Below are positions 14,165-14,399 of a stretch of 14,399 nucleotides of DNA, in pieces (the stretch's first letter is position 1; each line of letters starts with the position of its first letter). The notes under the pieces are model-generated. The model searched no databases. It was given only the letters and a program-made list of their open reading frames with translations, and was not told where the DNA came from. Source of the DNA: an uncultured Eubacteriales bacterium. GTDB lineage: Bacteria; Bacillota_A; Clostridia; Christensenellales; Aristaeellaceae. The position numbers and the translations under genes are program-made. The stretch is taken from assembly GCA_902803675.1 (NCBI GenBank), contig CADCQZ010000309.1, forward strand, positions 1 through 14,399, written 5' to 3'.

Positions 14165-14399
14165 GCGTACTGCACCTTCTCTCTGTCCAGATACAGTGTG
14201 CCCAGGGAAAAGACGAGGGTCAGAGCGATGAGCACCAGGCTGATACAGGACGCCATGGCGAAATTCCCGCTGCCGATCCCCATGGTGTACATCAGGTAGA
14301 CCAGGGTGGTGGTGGAACGGGCGGGACCACCCTGGGTGATGATCATGATGGGGCCCGAGGTCATCACCGCGAGGATGGTATTGGTGCACAGCACGTACA
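14161..14399 (-). CDS. Carbohydrate ABC transporter permease (UgpA/MalF-like), C-terminal fragment
   Basis: Only the last 78 codons are in the window; the gene continues past the right edge. ILAVMTSGPIMIITQGGPARSTTTLVYLMY matches the conserved C-terminal region of UgpA/LacF-type permeases (F--IY-MT-GGP---T-TLV-YIY). A last membrane helix (about FAMASCISLVLIALTLVFSL) and a short cytoplasmic tail LYLDREKVQYA follow. The stop codon overlaps the GTG start of the second permease. Confidence 0.88.
   Translation of the reverse strand, partial: YVLCTNTILAVMTSGPIMIITQGGPARSTTTLVYLMYTMGIGSGNFAMASCISLVLIALTLVFSLGTLYLDREKVQYA

Noticed and set aside
1..14399. CRISPR arrays, tRNA or rRNA genes, insertion sequences
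   Set aside because: No regularly spaced direct repeats, no cloverleaf-type sequence, no transposase motif and no terminal inverted repeats seen on either strand.

Overview
The window looks like chromosomal DNA from a GC-rich low-abundance-type Firmicute (Clostridia; an uncultured gut or rumen member is my guess). Evidence: strong AAGGAGG-type ribosome binding sites almost everywhere, TTGACA/TATAAT-like promoters with 17-18 bp spacers, T-tailed intrinsic terminators, a Bacillus/Clostridium-style PyrR attenuator, a PrsA-type lipoprotein foldase and a YugP-type membrane protease. Eleven genes are supported; ten lie on the minus strand. There are no tRNA or rRNA genes, no insertion sequences and no CRISPR array.

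Layout from left to right. (1) 1-1113: a minus-strand pyrR-uraA unit, with its own promoter and a PyrR-responsive leader; uraA runs off the left edge. (2) 1144-3499: two divergent genes, an orphan alpha-oxoamine synthase (minus) and a secreted protein of unknown function (plus). They share a 175 bp promoter region that contains a perfect 8 bp inverted repeat. (3) 3556-3602: a long bidirectional hairpin, followed by about 300 bp with nothing recognisable. (4) 3902-6506: a minus-strand pair, an XRE-type regulator with a large unidentified C-terminal domain and, 31 bp downstream, an RSH-like protein with the order HD hydrolase / degenerate synthetase-like region / TGS. A strong promoter and a cluster of repeated half-sites lie upstream. 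(5) 6566-6931: a gene-free stretch with a second terminator and repeated short words. (6) 7032-11909: minus-strand prsA-like, yugP-like, purA, purB. I see a clear promoter only in front of prsA, an attenuator-like hairpin between prsA and yugP, and a clean terminator after purB. (7) 12016-14399: the 3' part of a carbohydrate-type ABC importer operon (permease, permease, binding protein) with no ATPase gene in view.

Functionally, the window combines pyrimidine uptake with its UMP-sensing regulator, the two-step conversion of IMP to AMP, extracytoplasmic protein folding and turnover, and sugar-type uptake. The least ordinary part is the XRE / HD-pseudosynthetase-TGS pair. It appears to keep the (p)ppGpp-hydrolase residues but to have lost the synthetase active site, and it ends right after TGS, so it fits neither the long RSH nor the small alarmone hydrolase architecture.
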